DNA of 64,000 bases, taken from positions 7,712-71,711 of the forward strand of contig NZ_JBGSLK010000052.1 of the NCBI RefSeq assembly GCF_041740695.1, read 5' to 3'. The notes beneath the pieces are model-generated. The model did not search any database. It saw only the letters and a list, made by a program, of their open reading frames with translations, and was not told where the DNA came from. Below, in pieces: positions 1 through 9,061 of the stretch. Origin of the DNA: Haliscomenobacter sp041740695. Its GTDB lineage: Bacteria > Bacteroidota > Bacteroidia > Chitinophagales > Saprospiraceae. Position numbers and translations under genes: made by a program. Numbering within the stretch: position 1 is the first letter of the stretch; each line of letters starts with the position of its first letter.

Positions 1-35
1 TTTTTTTAATAAGTCAACTAAAAAATAAAAGCAGT

Positions 36-671
36 ATGGATTTTGTTTTGTTGCCACAATTTCCGCTGCAGATTGTCGTATATCCTAACGAAAATCTGAA
101 CCTACATATTTTTGAACCCCGGTACCGTCAACTCATCAAAGAGAGTGAGGAAAATGGGGTAACTTTTGGTATCCCCACTTTTCTGAACGATAGGGTCATG
201 CCCTTTGGTACCGAAATTCAATTGCTGAGTATCGAAAAACGCCATGAGGGCGGAGCGATGGACATCAAAACCAAGGGGTTAGGCGTGTACCGCACGGAGC
301 AATTTATCAATCCCATCCCAGGTAAATTGTATGCGGGTGCGACCATCGTTCGGCTTGAAACGGATCGTGAGTTTGACTGGACTTTGAATGAAAATATTCT
401 AAGTCATCTCATTGAATTGTTCGATCTATTGAACATCGACAAACCACTTCCAGACGGCCCCAGCGATTTCATCACCTTTGATGTGGCCCACCATACGGGA
501 ATGTCGACCGAGCAGGAATACGAATTGTTGACCCTGCAAACGGAAAAAGAACGCCAAACTTTTTTGATCAGCCACCTGGAGCAGTTTTTGCCGATGGTAC
601 GCGAGATGCGGAATTTGCAACAAAGGGCGCTGTTGAATGGGCATTACAAGGATTTGAAGCCGCCGATGTGA
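36..671 (+). CDS. LON peptidase substrate-binding domain protein
   Basis: A 211-aa protein that resembles the stand-alone LON N-terminal (substrate-binding) domain family. The opening LLPQFPLQIVVYPNENLNLHIFEPRYRQLI matches the family pattern of a proline-rich first strand followed by L.IFEPRYR, near residues 5-34. There is no AAA+ or Ser-Lys protease domain, so it is not the Lon protease itself. No signal peptide is visible, which suggests a cytosolic protein. The ATG at 36 is the first in frame and follows an AT-rich stretch. It is the first complete gene of the window and is convergent with the downstream minus-strand gene. The exact role of such stand-alone proteins is not established; protein quality control is an inference from the domain name only. 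Confidence 0.85.
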   Translation: MDFVLLPQFPLQIVVYPNENLNLHIFEPRYRQLIKESEENGVTFGIPTFLNDRVMPFGTEIQLLSIEKRHEGGAMDIKTKGLGVYRTEQFINPIPGKLYAGATIVRLETDREFDWTLNENILSHLIELFDLLNIDKPLPDGPSDFITFDVAHHTGMSTEQEYELLTLQTEKERQTFLISHLEQFLPMVREMRNLQQRALLNGHYKDLKPPM

Positions 672-731
672 TGGAAATTGTCTTTCATTGATCCGAAAAT
701 CCCCTTTTTTGCGGGACACAAAAGGATATGG

Positions 732-1610
732 TTATTTTACCATACCCAGCACCACCATCACCGCATGGTGATCCGAAGCAAACCTTCCACCCCAGGTGTT
801 GGTCAAAGTTGCATGTTTGAGCACCTTGAATTTACCCGGATTTTTGGTGAAAATGTAATCGATGTGTCGCCCCTCCTGCTCCTGGGCTTGAAAACCATTG
901 AAGGTGCTGTAGGGGCCAAAATGGGGGCTGAGGGATATTTTTTCAGTATCCGTTAACTTATCGGGATTGCTTTCATCTATCAATACTTTGATGGGCTCAT
1001 CATCGGGCGTGGCATTGAAGTCTCCCGTGATGATGGTAGGCGTGTTTCCCGCAATTTCTTTAACTTTCTGTAGCAGTAATTTTGAACTTTCCCGCCGGGC
1101 AATTTTGCCGATGTGGTCGTAATGAGTATTGAAGACGAAAAAAACCTTTTTGCTTTTTTTATCCTTAAATTTTGCCCAGGTAACAATTCGATTCAGGTTG
1201 GCATCCCAACCCTTGCTGGGCACATCGGGCGTTTCGCTCAACCAGAGGGTAGCGCTGCTGAGTACTTCAAATTTGTCTTTGCGGTACAAAATGGGTGAAA
1301 ATTCACCACCTTCTTTGCCATCATCCCGGCCTACGCCCAAGTAAGTATATTGCGGTTGAGCATTGACTACATCCCTGATTTGACCGACGAGGGCTTCTTG
1401 CATGCCACAAATGTCGACCTCGTAAAAAGGCAACATACTGGCCAGGTTTTCTTTGCGTTTCGACCACTGGTTTTCACCATCTTGAGCGGTATTGTAACGG
1501 ATGTTAAAAGTCATGACTTGCAAAGTCTGGGCAGGTAAAATGTGATTGAAGCACAAGCATAGCCAAAAAACAATTCCGACTTTGGCCATATGCGTAATTC
1601 TTTGGATCAT
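732..1610 (-). CDS. endonuclease/exonuclease/phosphatase family protein, exported
   Basis: A 292-aa member of the EEP (DNase I-like) metal-dependent phosphohydrolase fold. Motifs in order: VMTFNIRYNT (Asn metal ligand), CGMQEAL (catalytic Glu), FNTHYDHIG, ITGDFNATPDDEP (Asp/Asn pair) and the terminal SDHHAVMV (catalytic Asp-His). A hydrophobic segment near residues 10-27 ending in PAQ looks like a signal peptide, so the enzyme is probably exported; an alternative ATG lies seven codons further in. The substrate (phosphodiester in nucleic acid, sugar phosphate or lipid headgroup) cannot be told from sequence. It is divergent from the haloperoxidase-like gene that starts 46 bases away, so the two may share a promoter region. 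Confidence 0.88.
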   Translation of the reverse strand: MIQRITHMAKVGIVFWLCLCFNHILPAQTLQVMTFNIRYNTAQDGENQWSKRKENLASMLPFYEVDICGMQEALVGQIRDVVNAQPQYTYLGVGRDDGKEGGEFSPILYRKDKFEVLSSATLWLSETPDVPSKGWDANLNRIVTWAKFKDKKSKKVFFVFNTHYDHIGKIARRESSKLLLQKVKEIAGNTPTIITGDFNATPDDEPIKVLIDESNPDKLTDTEKISLSPHFGPYSTFNGFQAQEQEGRHIDYIFTKNPGKFKVLKHATLTNTWGGRFASDHHAVMVVLGMVK

Positions 1611-1655
1611 CTCGGTTTTTTTTAGTTATTTGCCACAAGATAAAACACCATTCCC

Positions 1656-3875
1656 ATGCGACAAGGCACTCTACACTTTTTCCTGTTCTTTGGCTTATTC
1701 CTTGGTTCAGCCAACCAATCCCTTGCCCAGCATTCAGTCGCCCGAAAATGGAATGAAGCGACTTTGCTGGCCATTCGCAACGATTTTGCGCGCCCTACAG
1801 TTCATGCGCGCAATCTTTTTCACACTTCCGTGGCCATGTACGATGCCTGGGCTGCCTACGACCCTTCGGTCCAAACCTTCTTTTTGGGTAAAAAACTGGG
1901 CACTTATACTTGCCCTTTTAATGGAGTTCCAACACCCTTGAACATCCAGACTGCAAGAGAAGAAGCCATTAGTTATGCTATGTATCGCCTACTGAATCAT
2001 CGTTTTAAGGGATCGCCTGGTGCGAGCAAAAGTTTGCCTTACATCGATAGTTTGTTTGTAGCCTTAGGTTATGATGGCAGTTTTACCTCCACCAATTACA
2101 GTAATGGAACTGCTGCAGCACTGGGCAATTACATTGCCGAACAACTCATTGCCTTTGGCCTGCAGGATGGCTCTAATGAGCGCAATAGTTACGGCAATAC
2201 TTTTTATAAACCGGTAAATTCACCTTTGTTGACCAAGCTGTTGGGCAACAACATGGAAAACCCCAACCGTTGGCAACCCCTTTCCCTGGATGTATTTATC
2301 GACCAGTCCGGGAATGTCATTCCGATCAATACACCTTTGTTTTTATCACCGGAATGGGGGCGAGTGGTGCCTTTTTCCTTAAAAGGCCAGGACTTAAAAA
2401 TTTTCACCCGTGACAACAACCAATATTGGGTGTACCACGACCCTGGAACTCCGCCCCAATTGAGCCCGGACGGAACTGGCACTAGTGACGCTTATCAATG
2501 GAATTTTGATTTGGTCTCTTGTTGGTCAGCCCACCTTGACCCCACCGATGGGGTGCTTTGGGATGTTTCGCCAGCGGGTATTGGCAATACAAGTACTTTG
2601 CCTAAAACCTTTGAAGAATACATGGCATTTTACAATATCGGCCAGGGAGGTGTGACCCAATCAGGGCACCAATTGAACCCCGCTACTGGAAAACCCTATG
2701 CGCCGCAAATGGTGCCGCGTGGGGATTACACCCGAGTATTGGCGGAGTTTTGGGCCGATGGTCCCAATTCGGAAACTCCTCCCGGTCACTGGTTTTCCAT
2801 CGCCAATTACGTAGCCGACCACCCAGCGCACCAACGTAAATTCAAAGGCCAGGGCGAAGAACTCACTTCTCTGGAATGGGATGTCAAAACGTATTTTATC
2901 CTGGGTGGTGCCATGCACGATGCCGCCGTCACAGCCTGGGGCATCAAAGGTTGGTACGACTATGTGCGCCCAGTCAGCGCCATTCGGTACATGGGCACCA
3001 AAGGGCAATCCAGTGACAATAAGCTCAGTCATTTTTCGGCGCAGGGAATGCAATTGGTACCTGGCTTGATTGAAACTGTACAACCTGCGGACACCCTCAG
3101 CTGGGCAAAAGGCGGTGATTTGGGCAAAGTCAAAGTGCGTGCCTGGCGTGGACCCAACTATATCTCTAACCCCGCAACGACTTATGCTGGAGTTGGCTGG
3201 ATTTTGGCAGAAGGCTGGTGGCCTTACCAACGACCTACTTTTGTTTCACCTCCTTTTGCTGGCCTGATTTCCGGGCATTCCACTTTCTCCCGCACGGGAG
3301 CGGAAGTGCTCACGATGTTGACTGGTGACGCTTATTTTCCGGGGGGGATGGGTGAGTTTGTAGCCAAAAAGAACGAATACCTCAAATTTGAAGAAGGCCC
3401 CAGTATAGATGTCATCCTGCAATGGGCCACTTACCGGGACGCTTCCGATCAGTCGAGCTTGTCACGCATTTGGGGAGGCATTCACCCACCCGCAGATGAT
3501 ATTCCTGGCCGGATAATTGGAGAAAAAATTGGCAAAGACGCTTTTGCCTTTGGGGAGCAATATTTCAGCAAAACCAGTACTCCAACGCGAGACGGTTTGT
3601 CTGATTTTCAAAATATGGCGGTCAAAGTTTATCCCAACCCAATTTCAAGCAGCACCAGCCAAATTAAACTGGAACTACCTACCACTCATCCCGCCCTACA
3701 ATTTGAGTTGATCAATCAGCAGGGGGCAAAACTCAGAACTTGGCAGATGAATGTGGATCAGTTTCAAGCGGGTTTTTCACTGCATGAAGGAGGTCGTTTA
3801 AGGCCGGGTGTGTACTATTTGCGCATTACTGGTGATGGGGAACAGCTAACGAAGAAGGTAGTGATTTTGGAGTAA
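1656..3875 (+). CDS. vanadium haloperoxidase/PAP2-type phosphatase-like protein with T9SS sorting domain
   Basis: A 739-aa exported protein. A signal peptide (FFLFFGLFLGSANQSLAQ) opens it. The acid-phosphatase/vanadium-haloperoxidase signature is present: K-x6-RP in KGWYDYVRP (about residue 430), SGH at 539-541 and SRIWGGIHPPADD with His610. In this superfamily those residues bind phosphate or vanadate. The last ~80 residues (VKVYPNPISS ... GVYYLRITG) form a type A T9SS C-terminal sorting domain, so the enzyme is probably delivered to the cell surface or medium. Whether it is a haloperoxidase or a phosphatase cannot be decided from motifs alone. It is convergent with the sulfatase gene, with a single base between the two stop codons. 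Confidence 0.85.
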   Translation: MRQGTLHFFLFFGLFLGSANQSLAQHSVARKWNEATLLAIRNDFARPTVHARNLFHTSVAMYDAWAAYDPSVQTFFLGKKLGTYTCPFNGVPTPLNIQTAREEAISYAMYRLLNHRFKGSPGASKSLPYIDSLFVALGYDGSFTSTNYSNGTAAALGNYIAEQLIAFGLQDGSNERNSYGNTFYKPVNSPLLTKLLGNNMENPNRWQPLSLDVFIDQSGNVIPINTPLFLSPEWGRVVPFSLKGQDLKIFTRDNNQYWVYHDPGTPPQLSPDGTGTSDAYQWNFDLVSCWSAHLDPTDGVLWDVSPAGIGNTSTLPKTFEEYMAFYNIGQGGVTQSGHQLNPATGKPYAPQMVPRGDYTRVLAEFWADGPNSETPPGHWFSIANYVADHPAHQRKFKGQGEELTSLEWDVKTYFILGGAMHDAAVTAWGIKGWYDYVRPVSAIRYMGTKGQSSDNKLSHFSAQGMQLVPGLIETVQPADTLSWAKGGDLGKVKVRAWRGPNYISNPATTYAGVGWILAEGWWPYQRPTFVSPPFAGLISGHSTFSRTGAEVLTMLTGDAYFPGGMGEFVAKKNEYLKFEEGPSIDVILQWATYRDASDQSSLSRIWGGIHPPADDIPGRIIGEKIGKDAFAFGEQYFSKTSTPTRDGLSDFQNMAVKVYPNPISSSTSQIKLELPTTHPALQFELINQQGAKLRTWQMNVDQFQAGFSLHEGGRLRPGVYYLRITGDGEQLTKKVVILE

Positions 3876-3876
3876 A

Positions 3877-5460
3877 TTATTTTTTCACAAAACGAACAAT
3901 CTGCTTTTGCTGCGCTCGCAATATTGCCAGGGAATAAACGCCAGCTGGCCAGCTGCTTATGTTCACTCGGGTGATGTTGTTCCCTTGATACAATATCTGT
4001 CCGTTAATGTTCCATATTTGATAGGAAGCATCTGGAGTTGTATTTTTGATGTTGAAATAGTCTGTAACGGGATTGGGATAAATCTCCAAAGGATCTGCTT
4101 TTACAAGGGGTTCTAGGGTAGCCGTAGTCAAACTGCAAAATCCACCTTTGCCCACCAGATTACTCATCTCGGCACACAATGTATTGTAATTGCTTTGGGC
4201 AATGGCATCTAAGGGCTTTTCGAGTAGGTCATTCGTTTCGTAAGGATCGCTAGCCAAGTGGTAAAACGCTTGAGTGCCATTGTCCAAATCCAGCAATTTG
4301 TACTCCACATTGCGCATGGCTTTGCCGTCGGCAGCCACGCTGGGCGTGCGGAACACTTCTGTAAAAATCCAGCTGCGGATGCTGCTGCTTTGATTTTTGA
4401 GAATCGGGACGATACTTTTGCTATCCACGGGTTTATTGCTCGGAATTTGAGCAGCCCAGTTGTTGTGCCCTAGCAGTTCGAGGATGGTAGCAAACAAATC
4501 CTGGGTGCTGACCAATGCGTCACTGACTCGCCCCGGGTTGTTGACCGAGGGCCCGGCGATGATGAAAGGTACACTCACTCCACCTTGTGCAATGCTGCCC
4601 TTATTGCCACCCGAGCGTTGGGCGACGGTAGGATCGTCGCCATTGTCACCAATAAAAATGATGTCGGTGTTGTCCCATAGATTGAGCTTTTGCAGGCTAT
4701 CAAAAAGGCGACCAATCTCGTGATCCAAGGCTTCCACCGCAGCTTTAAAATAGGATTCAGGGTTAGCTGCAATATGCGCGGCAGTTCCGCTCAAATTGCT
4801 GGATGAGTGTAAATTATTTGGAGGCAAATGGTGTGGCGTGTGGGGCGCATTGTAGGCCAGCCACAAGAAAAAGGGTTTATTGCCCTGGTTTTTTACCCAG
4901 GTAATGGCATTATTGGTGGTTTCCGTGGTGGCATAAGTAGTTACATTGCTGGCAACACCATTTTTTACCTTGGTCCAATTGGTGTAACTGGTTACTCCCC
5001 CGGCCAAATTGCCTTCGTAGTGATCATACCCCATTTTATTGGGCAATAAATAATTGGCGGGCACCGGATTTTGTAAGTGCCATTTGCCAACGTTGGCTTT
5101 GGCGTAGCCTCCGGGAGCATATTTGTTCAACAGTTTAGGGATGGTGATTTCGGAGGTGTCCAATACGGGTGAACTACCACCCACTGCAGTACCTACTCCA
5201 GTCCGAAAACTGTACCGCCCGGTTAAAATTCCAGCCCGAGTAGGGGAGCAGAGGGGATTTGACCAGGCATTGCGAAAACGTACACCCCGTGCCAGCAGCC
5301 GACGGATATTGGGCATTTTGGCTGTATCAACATGGTTTTCATAAAACCCACAATAATCACTGCCCAGGTCATCAGCAATGATTAGGATGACGTTGCGTTG
5401 AGCGAAAAGGGAAATTGTGGTGCACAACAAACAAAGCAGGAACAGTATTTTAGCAGTCAC
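3877..5460 (-). CDS. secreted sulfatase (type I) with T9SS sorting domain
   Basis: A 527-aa arylsulfatase-family enzyme. After a signal peptide (FLLCLLCTTISLFAQ) comes NVILIIADDLGSDYCG, which contains the paired metal-binding aspartates of type I sulfatases. The formylglycine motif is C71-S-P-T-R at residues 71-75, followed by AGILTGR, so maturation by a formylglycine-generating enzyme is expected. FIGDNGDDPT supplies a further metal ligand pair. The C-terminal ~75 residues (LEIYPNPVTDYFNIKN ... GVYSLAI) are a T9SS type A sorting domain. The start codon is GTG; there is no better ATG before the signal peptide. The likely role is hydrolysis of sulfate esters on polysaccharides outside the cell. 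The specific substrate is not predictable here. Confidence 0.93.
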   Translation of the reverse strand: MTAKILFLLCLLCTTISLFAQRNVILIIADDLGSDYCGFYENHVDTAKMPNIRRLLARGVRFRNAWSNPLCSPTRAGILTGRYSFRTGVGTAVGGSSPVLDTSEITIPKLLNKYAPGGYAKANVGKWHLQNPVPANYLLPNKMGYDHYEGNLAGGVTSYTNWTKVKNGVASNVTTYATTETTNNAITWVKNQGNKPFFLWLAYNAPHTPHHLPPNNLHSSSNLSGTAAHIAANPESYFKAAVEALDHEIGRLFDSLQKLNLWDNTDIIFIGDNGDDPTVAQRSGGNKGSIAQGGVSVPFIIAGPSVNNPGRVSDALVSTQDLFATILELLGHNNWAAQIPSNKPVDSKSIVPILKNQSSSIRSWIFTEVFRTPSVAADGKAMRNVEYKLLDLDNGTQAFYHLASDPYETNDLLEKPLDAIAQSNYNTLCAEMSNLVGKGGFCSLTTATLEPLVKADPLEIYPNPVTDYFNIKNTTPDASYQIWNINGQILYQGNNITRVNISSWPAGVYSLAILRAQQKQIVRFVKK

Positions 5461-5565
5461 GGATACAGGTTTTAGCGTGTGTTAGAAATTAAGGTCTAGA
5501 TCCATAAGCCACTTAGAACTGTTTTGTACTGCTTTTTCAGGTTTGTTTTTGGGGATGCTGTTTAA

Positions 5566-6897
5566 TTAGGGCAATTTAGCGAAATCTATCACCGGTTTTT
5601 TCGCAGCGAATGGCCGCGTAAACTGCTGATCCAGCCCCACAAAATCGCTAAAAAACCCACAGTTTTTCAAAAAAAACTGCCCTTGACTCAGCCCTCCGGC
5701 GTAGTCTTTGCGGAAGTTTTTCCGCGCGGTTTGATCACCGGTGAATTTCATCCGGTTTAGCTCCGTCCATTGGCCATTTGCATCCAGCACCCATTGATTG
5801 CCGTACAAGGCCATGCGGGTGGTGTTGCCCGTTTCAGGGACAAAGTTTTCCAAAAAGGAATGGAGGCGTTTGAGATAAGTAGAAGTTTTGGGCCGTTTGA
5901 AACTCGCGATCAGGCGCCATTGGTTTTCTTCAGGTGCAAAGAAATAGGCGGTGTATTGTGTGTAGTTTTGCTCGATGGGTTTGCCCTGGAGCAAAAATTG
6001 ATAAGTATTGCCTGCTTTCCAGGTGTATTTCAAATAACTCTGGCCACCCGCGCCTTCGTTGCCAAATTCACCAGTATAAACACCTTCTCCCTTTCGAGCC
6101 ATGATGATTTTTTGATCGGCGGGAATGGAATTGGGATTGTCGGTTTGAAATGGGCTCCAGACGGAGAACAACACCCGACGTTCTTGAGTCGAATTGACCT
6201 GGAAGCCAAAATAACCTTCGGCAAAACCATTGGCCATAAAGTAAGAACCAATCACATCGTTGCCAGTGGGCACGGTGATTTCGCTGTAAAACCACTCGAT
6301 CTTGTCCATTCCATCGGTGTTGTAATTCAGGTGTACCGATGGGCCCCGGCGGCCCCAGTAAAAATAGTTGTCCTGGTTGTTCTGTACAAAACTGAGCTCG
6401 GGGGTGAGGGCCGTGCCGCTGATGGCTACATTGGATAGGGAGCCAAAGCTCGCTCCGGTTTTGCTTACTCCCTGGATTTCTATGACCACATATCCAGCTT
6501 TTGCAATACTCCATTCGCCGGCAAAAAATTCTTTCTCACCAGCCCCATCGGCACTGATGGTTTTACTTTTGCCCAAAAGGCTGACTTTGATTTTGCTCTG
6601 GCTGTTTTGAGCGTTGAGTAGGAGGGACAACTTGAGTTTGCCAGCTTGGGTGAAGCGGACATAAACAGTGCAGATAGTCGCTGGGCTCGTCCAATCTTCC
6701 AGGCCAGTTTTGCTGATTTTACCTCCGTTGCTCACCCAGGCATTGCCACCGATGGGGATGATTTGTCGATTGGCATCATGGGTTTGGGGGATGGGTTCTG
6801 GAGCTTCGGAGCTTATTTGGGAGGTAGTACAACTCAAGAAAAAACAGAGGCAAAAGAAGAAGTATTGGAACATGGTCAAATGTTTGGTAGGCACCAT
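5566..6897 (-). CDS. DUF3472 domain lipoprotein
   Basis: A 443-aa exported protein, probably a lipoprotein: a hydrophobic run FQYFFFCLCFFLSC ends in a plausible lipobox cysteine. The first third (ISPIGGNAWVSNGG ... VRFTQAGKLKLSL region) resembles a carbohydrate-binding-like DUF5077 module. The remainder (YFYWGRRGPSVHLNYNTDGMDKIEWFYSEITVP ... GYFGFQVNS) resembles DUF3472, a family common in secreted proteins of Bacteroidota. The start at 6897 is preferred over the ATG at 6873 because it leaves a lysine ahead of the hydrophobic core. The biochemical function is unknown. It follows the sulfatase-containing block on the same strand with about 100 bases between, so co-transcription is possible but not shown. 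Confidence 0.75.
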   Translation of the reverse strand: MVPTKHLTMFQYFFFCLCFFLSCTTSQISSEAPEPIPQTHDANRQIIPIGGNAWVSNGGKISKTGLEDWTSPATICTVYVRFTQAGKLKLSLLLNAQNSQSKIKVSLLGKSKTISADGAGEKEFFAGEWSIAKAGYVVIEIQGVSKTGASFGSLSNVAISGTALTPELSFVQNNQDNYFYWGRRGPSVHLNYNTDGMDKIEWFYSEITVPTGNDVIGSYFMANGFAEGYFGFQVNSTQERRVLFSVWSPFQTDNPNSIPADQKIIMARKGEGVYTGEFGNEGAGGQSYLKYTWKAGNTYQFLLQGKPIEQNYTQYTAYFFAPEENQWRLIASFKRPKTSTYLKRLHSFLENFVPETGNTTRMALYGNQWVLDANGQWTELNRMKFTGDQTARKNFRKDYAGGLSQGQFFLKNCGFFSDFVGLDQQFTRPFAAKKPVIDFAKLP

Positions 6898-6969
6898 CGC
6901 TTTTGGTATTTGGTTAACGCTTGATCAAAGTTAAACTATTGCTTCAAATGCGGATACAAGTTGTAAAAA

Positions 6970-7791
6970 TCAATTCCGTTTCATCCATTTAAACGCTCGG
7001 CCTACAGCGGGGTGCAATATCGTCCCATGATTTTCCTCGGGTAAAAATTCAAAAAGTAAGTTGGGAAGCTTTTGGCTTTTTTGGAGCAATTTTGCCAAGT
7101 CGCGGGCATCGTTTTCCATTCTCCTCCCTTCTTTGCCCACTGCTATGTATACTTTGGTGCCAGGATTGGGTTGATTGAGTGGTAGCTTTAACAAGGATTC
7201 ATTGTCCCACCACAAACTTGGACTCATGATGATGTATTTATTGAATAATTGTGGCTTCTTTAGCAAGAATTCCGCGGCCATTAACCCAGCCAGGGATTGC
7301 CCAATCAAAGTTTTTTCAGCATTGGTCTTGTATTGCTGATCGATATAGGGCTGCAATTCTTTTTCTACAAAGTCAATAAAATGTGCCGAACCACCTGCAT
7401 TGTGGTAGGCGCTTTGATACGTCGCCAACTCGGCTGGAAACTTGAAACCAGGCGCAGCCGGGTAAGTAAAATCCCGCTTGCGATCGGTATTGGCAATGCC
7501 CACTAAAATGGAGGGTGATAAATGTTCAACCCAGGGAAAACTGGCAAATTGCAACAAGCCAGCGATGTGGATAAAATCTTCGTCTGCACCGCCATCAAGT
7601 AGGTAAATCACTGGATAAGTGTATGCGGAATCTGGCGAATAACCACTGGGTAAATAGATGTTTAACACTCTTTTCTCACTCAGGATTTTGGAATACAGCG
7701 TATCTACATGCCCGAGCATGAATGCTGCTTTTTGAGCAATGGCTTTGCTCAAAACAAACAGTGAAAACAGAATAACCAGTAGATATTTCAT
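6970..7791 (-). CDS. exported alpha/beta-hydrolase, Fes/esterase-D-like
   Basis: A 273-aa protein with an N-terminal signal peptide (YLLVILFSLFVLSKAIAQ) and a putative-esterase domain. Seen features: YPVIYLLDGG (oxyanion-side loop), the nucleophile elbow GQSLAG with Ser166, and a C-terminal EENHGTI His. The family includes enterochelin esterases, S-formylglutathione hydrolases and feruloyl esterases; the substrate here is unknown. It starts six bases after the stop of the deoxynucleoside kinase gene, so the two are probably one transcription unit, although no functional link between a periplasmic esterase and a cytosolic kinase is obvious. Confidence 0.88.
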   Translation of the reverse strand: MKYLLVILFSLFVLSKAIAQKAAFMLGHVDTLYSKILSEKRVLNIYLPSGYSPDSAYTYPVIYLLDGGADEDFIHIAGLLQFASFPWVEHLSPSILVGIANTDRKRDFTYPAAPGFKFPAELATYQSAYHNAGGSAHFIDFVEKELQPYIDQQYKTNAEKTLIGQSLAGLMAAEFLLKKPQLFNKYIIMSPSLWWDNESLLKLPLNQPNPGTKVYIAVGKEGRRMENDARDLAKLLQKSQKLPNLLFEFLPEENHGTILHPAVGRAFKWMKRN

Positions 7792-7797
7792 GTGATT

Positions 7798-8442
7798 TTA
7801 AAACAACCCGTGCAACTCGCCCTGCACCATATCGACTACCTTGGACAGGTCATCCTGGCTGCGGGCAAAATCGATGTCATCGGCATTGATGATCAGCAGT
7901 CGACCACTGCTGTAGGTATCGATCCAACTTTCGTACTTTTCGTTGAGGCGGCGTAGGTAGTCCAAACTAATGCTGCCCTCGTAATCACGGCCGCGCATCT
8001 GGATGTGGTCCACCAGTGTTGGGATGCTGGCACGCAGGTAAATGAGCAGGTCGGGTGGCTGGATTTGGGAAGACATGGTTTCGAACAAATCCAGGTAATT
8101 ATGGTAGTCTCGCCCAGTCATCAAACCCATGTCATAAAGGTTGCGGGCAAAAATGTAGGCATCTTCGTAAATGGTCCGATCCTGAATCACGGTTTTTTCT
8201 CCACTCAAGATAGACAAAATCTGCTGGTACCTGCTGTTCAAAAAGTAAATCTGCAGGTTAAAAGACCAACGGTTCATGTCGTTGTAAAAATCAACGAGGT
8301 AGGGGTTGTCGTCGGCGGATTCGTAGTGGATGTCCCAGTTGAAACTCTTGCCCAATTGGGTGCAAAGGGTCGTTTTTCCGGCGCCAATATTTCCGGCAAT
8401 GGCCACGTGTTTGATTTTGGAGACTTGGTCTTGCTGATTCAT
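7798..8442 (-). CDS. deoxynucleoside kinase
   Basis: A 214-aa kinase of the dCK/dGK family that phosphorylates deoxynucleosides for salvage. The P-loop is GNIGAGKTT (residues 17-25). The family's QDRTIYEDAYIFA motif (DR[ST] with downstream Glu) is present, as is a lid-like arginine-containing segment IQMRGRDYEGSI. No signal peptide is seen, so the enzyme is cytosolic. Specificity among dA, dG, dC and T cannot be assigned. The upstream region toward gatC carries copy 1 of the family A palindrome, about 38 bases from the start codon. Confidence 0.92.
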   Translation of the reverse strand: MNQQDQVSKIKHVAIAGNIGAGKTTLCTQLGKSFNWDIHYESADDNPYLVDFYNDMNRWSFNLQIYFLNSRYQQILSILSGEKTVIQDRTIYEDAYIFARNLYDMGLMTGRDYHNYLDLFETMSSQIQPPDLLIYLRASIPTLVDHIQMRGRDYEGSISLDYLRRLNEKYESWIDTYSSGRLLIINADDIDFARSQDDLSKVVDMVQGELHGLF

Positions 8443-8479
8443 ACTTTGTTCTAAACTAACTTATGCGGTACTACGCTTT

Positions 8480-8600
8480 GTAGTGGGGCAAAAATAAGTG
8501 ATCATTTTTCCTGAGCCAGAGGATTAGATAAAACAATTGAAATGGAACGTTTACTTATCTAATCCCCTGGCAAAATGATCACTTATTTTTTTATCGCCCC
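8480..8600 (-). repeat. family A long-hairpin palindrome, copy 1
   Basis: In the reference orientation (minus strand here) it starts GGGGCGATAAAAAAATAAGTG and ends CACTTATTTTTGCCCC followed by ACTAC. The outer-arm core is AAGTGATCATT, exactly matched by AATGATCACTT on the other side. The inner stem is GCCAGGGGATTAGAT paired with ATCTAATCCTCTGGC. It sits in the divergent spacer between the deoxynucleoside kinase start and gatC. Confidence 0.9.
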
Positions 8601-8686
8601 TTTGTGACGCGGCTAAAATACGTTTTTTGTTGAGCAGCACGAATTATCCTTTGAGAAGTTTAGAAAATTAATGAAAGGATTAAGTG

Positions 8687-8694
8687 TATTTTTG
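8687..8694 (+). promoter_or_regulatory. candidate -7 promoter element for gatC
   Basis: The octamer TATTTTTG fits the Bacteroidota sigma-A -7 consensus TAnnTTTG and lies 41 bases before the gatC start. A convincing -33 TTTG at the usual spacing was not found, so this is only a candidate. Confidence 0.35.
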
Positions 8695-8735
8695 CCGCTG
8701 TCGAACAAAATCGCCTACTTATCTAAGAATTTATT

Positions 8736-9026
8736 ATGACAATCACTGGAACTTTAATTTCGAGACTGGAACATTTGGCCCGTTTAGAACTTTCTGATGC
8801 CGAACGCCAATCCTTGCAAAAGGACCTTAGTAATATTTTGACTATGGTGGAAAAGCTTCAGGAATTAGATACCACTGATGTAGAACCATTGGTGTACCTA
8901 AACGAGGATGTAAACGTCTGGCGTGAAGATCAAGTGCAAAACCAGGTAGAACGGGAAAAAGCCTTGTCCAATGCGCCCCAACAAGACGGGACTTTCTTTA
9001 TGGTGCCAAAGGTGATAGATCTTTAA
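8736..9026 (+). CDS. gatC: Asp-tRNA(Asn)/Glu-tRNA(Gln) amidotransferase subunit C
   Basis: A 96-aa protein with the full GatC pattern: an N-terminal helix ISRLEHLARLELSDAERQSLQKDLSNILTMVEKLQELDT, then VEPLVYLNEDVNVWREDQV and the terminal FFMVPKVIDL. GatC stabilises the GatAB amidotransferase, which converts misacylated Glu-tRNA(Gln) or Asp-tRNA(Asn) to the amidated forms. gatA and gatB are not in this window, so the complex is encoded at dispersed loci. The ABC ATPase follows 35 bases later (from its preferred ATG) on the same strand. Confidence 0.95.
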   Translation: MTITGTLISRLEHLARLELSDAERQSLQKDLSNILTMVEKLQELDTTDVEPLVYLNEDVNVWREDQVQNQVEREKALSNAPQQDGTFFMVPKVIDL

Positions 9027-9061
9027 GGTGCAATTTGCACAGACAACACAAATCTTTGTAC

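Noticed and set aside
3600..3875. Haloperoxidase C-terminal region as a separate gene
   Set aside because: The T9SS sorting domain is in the same frame without a stop and is normally fused to its cargo.
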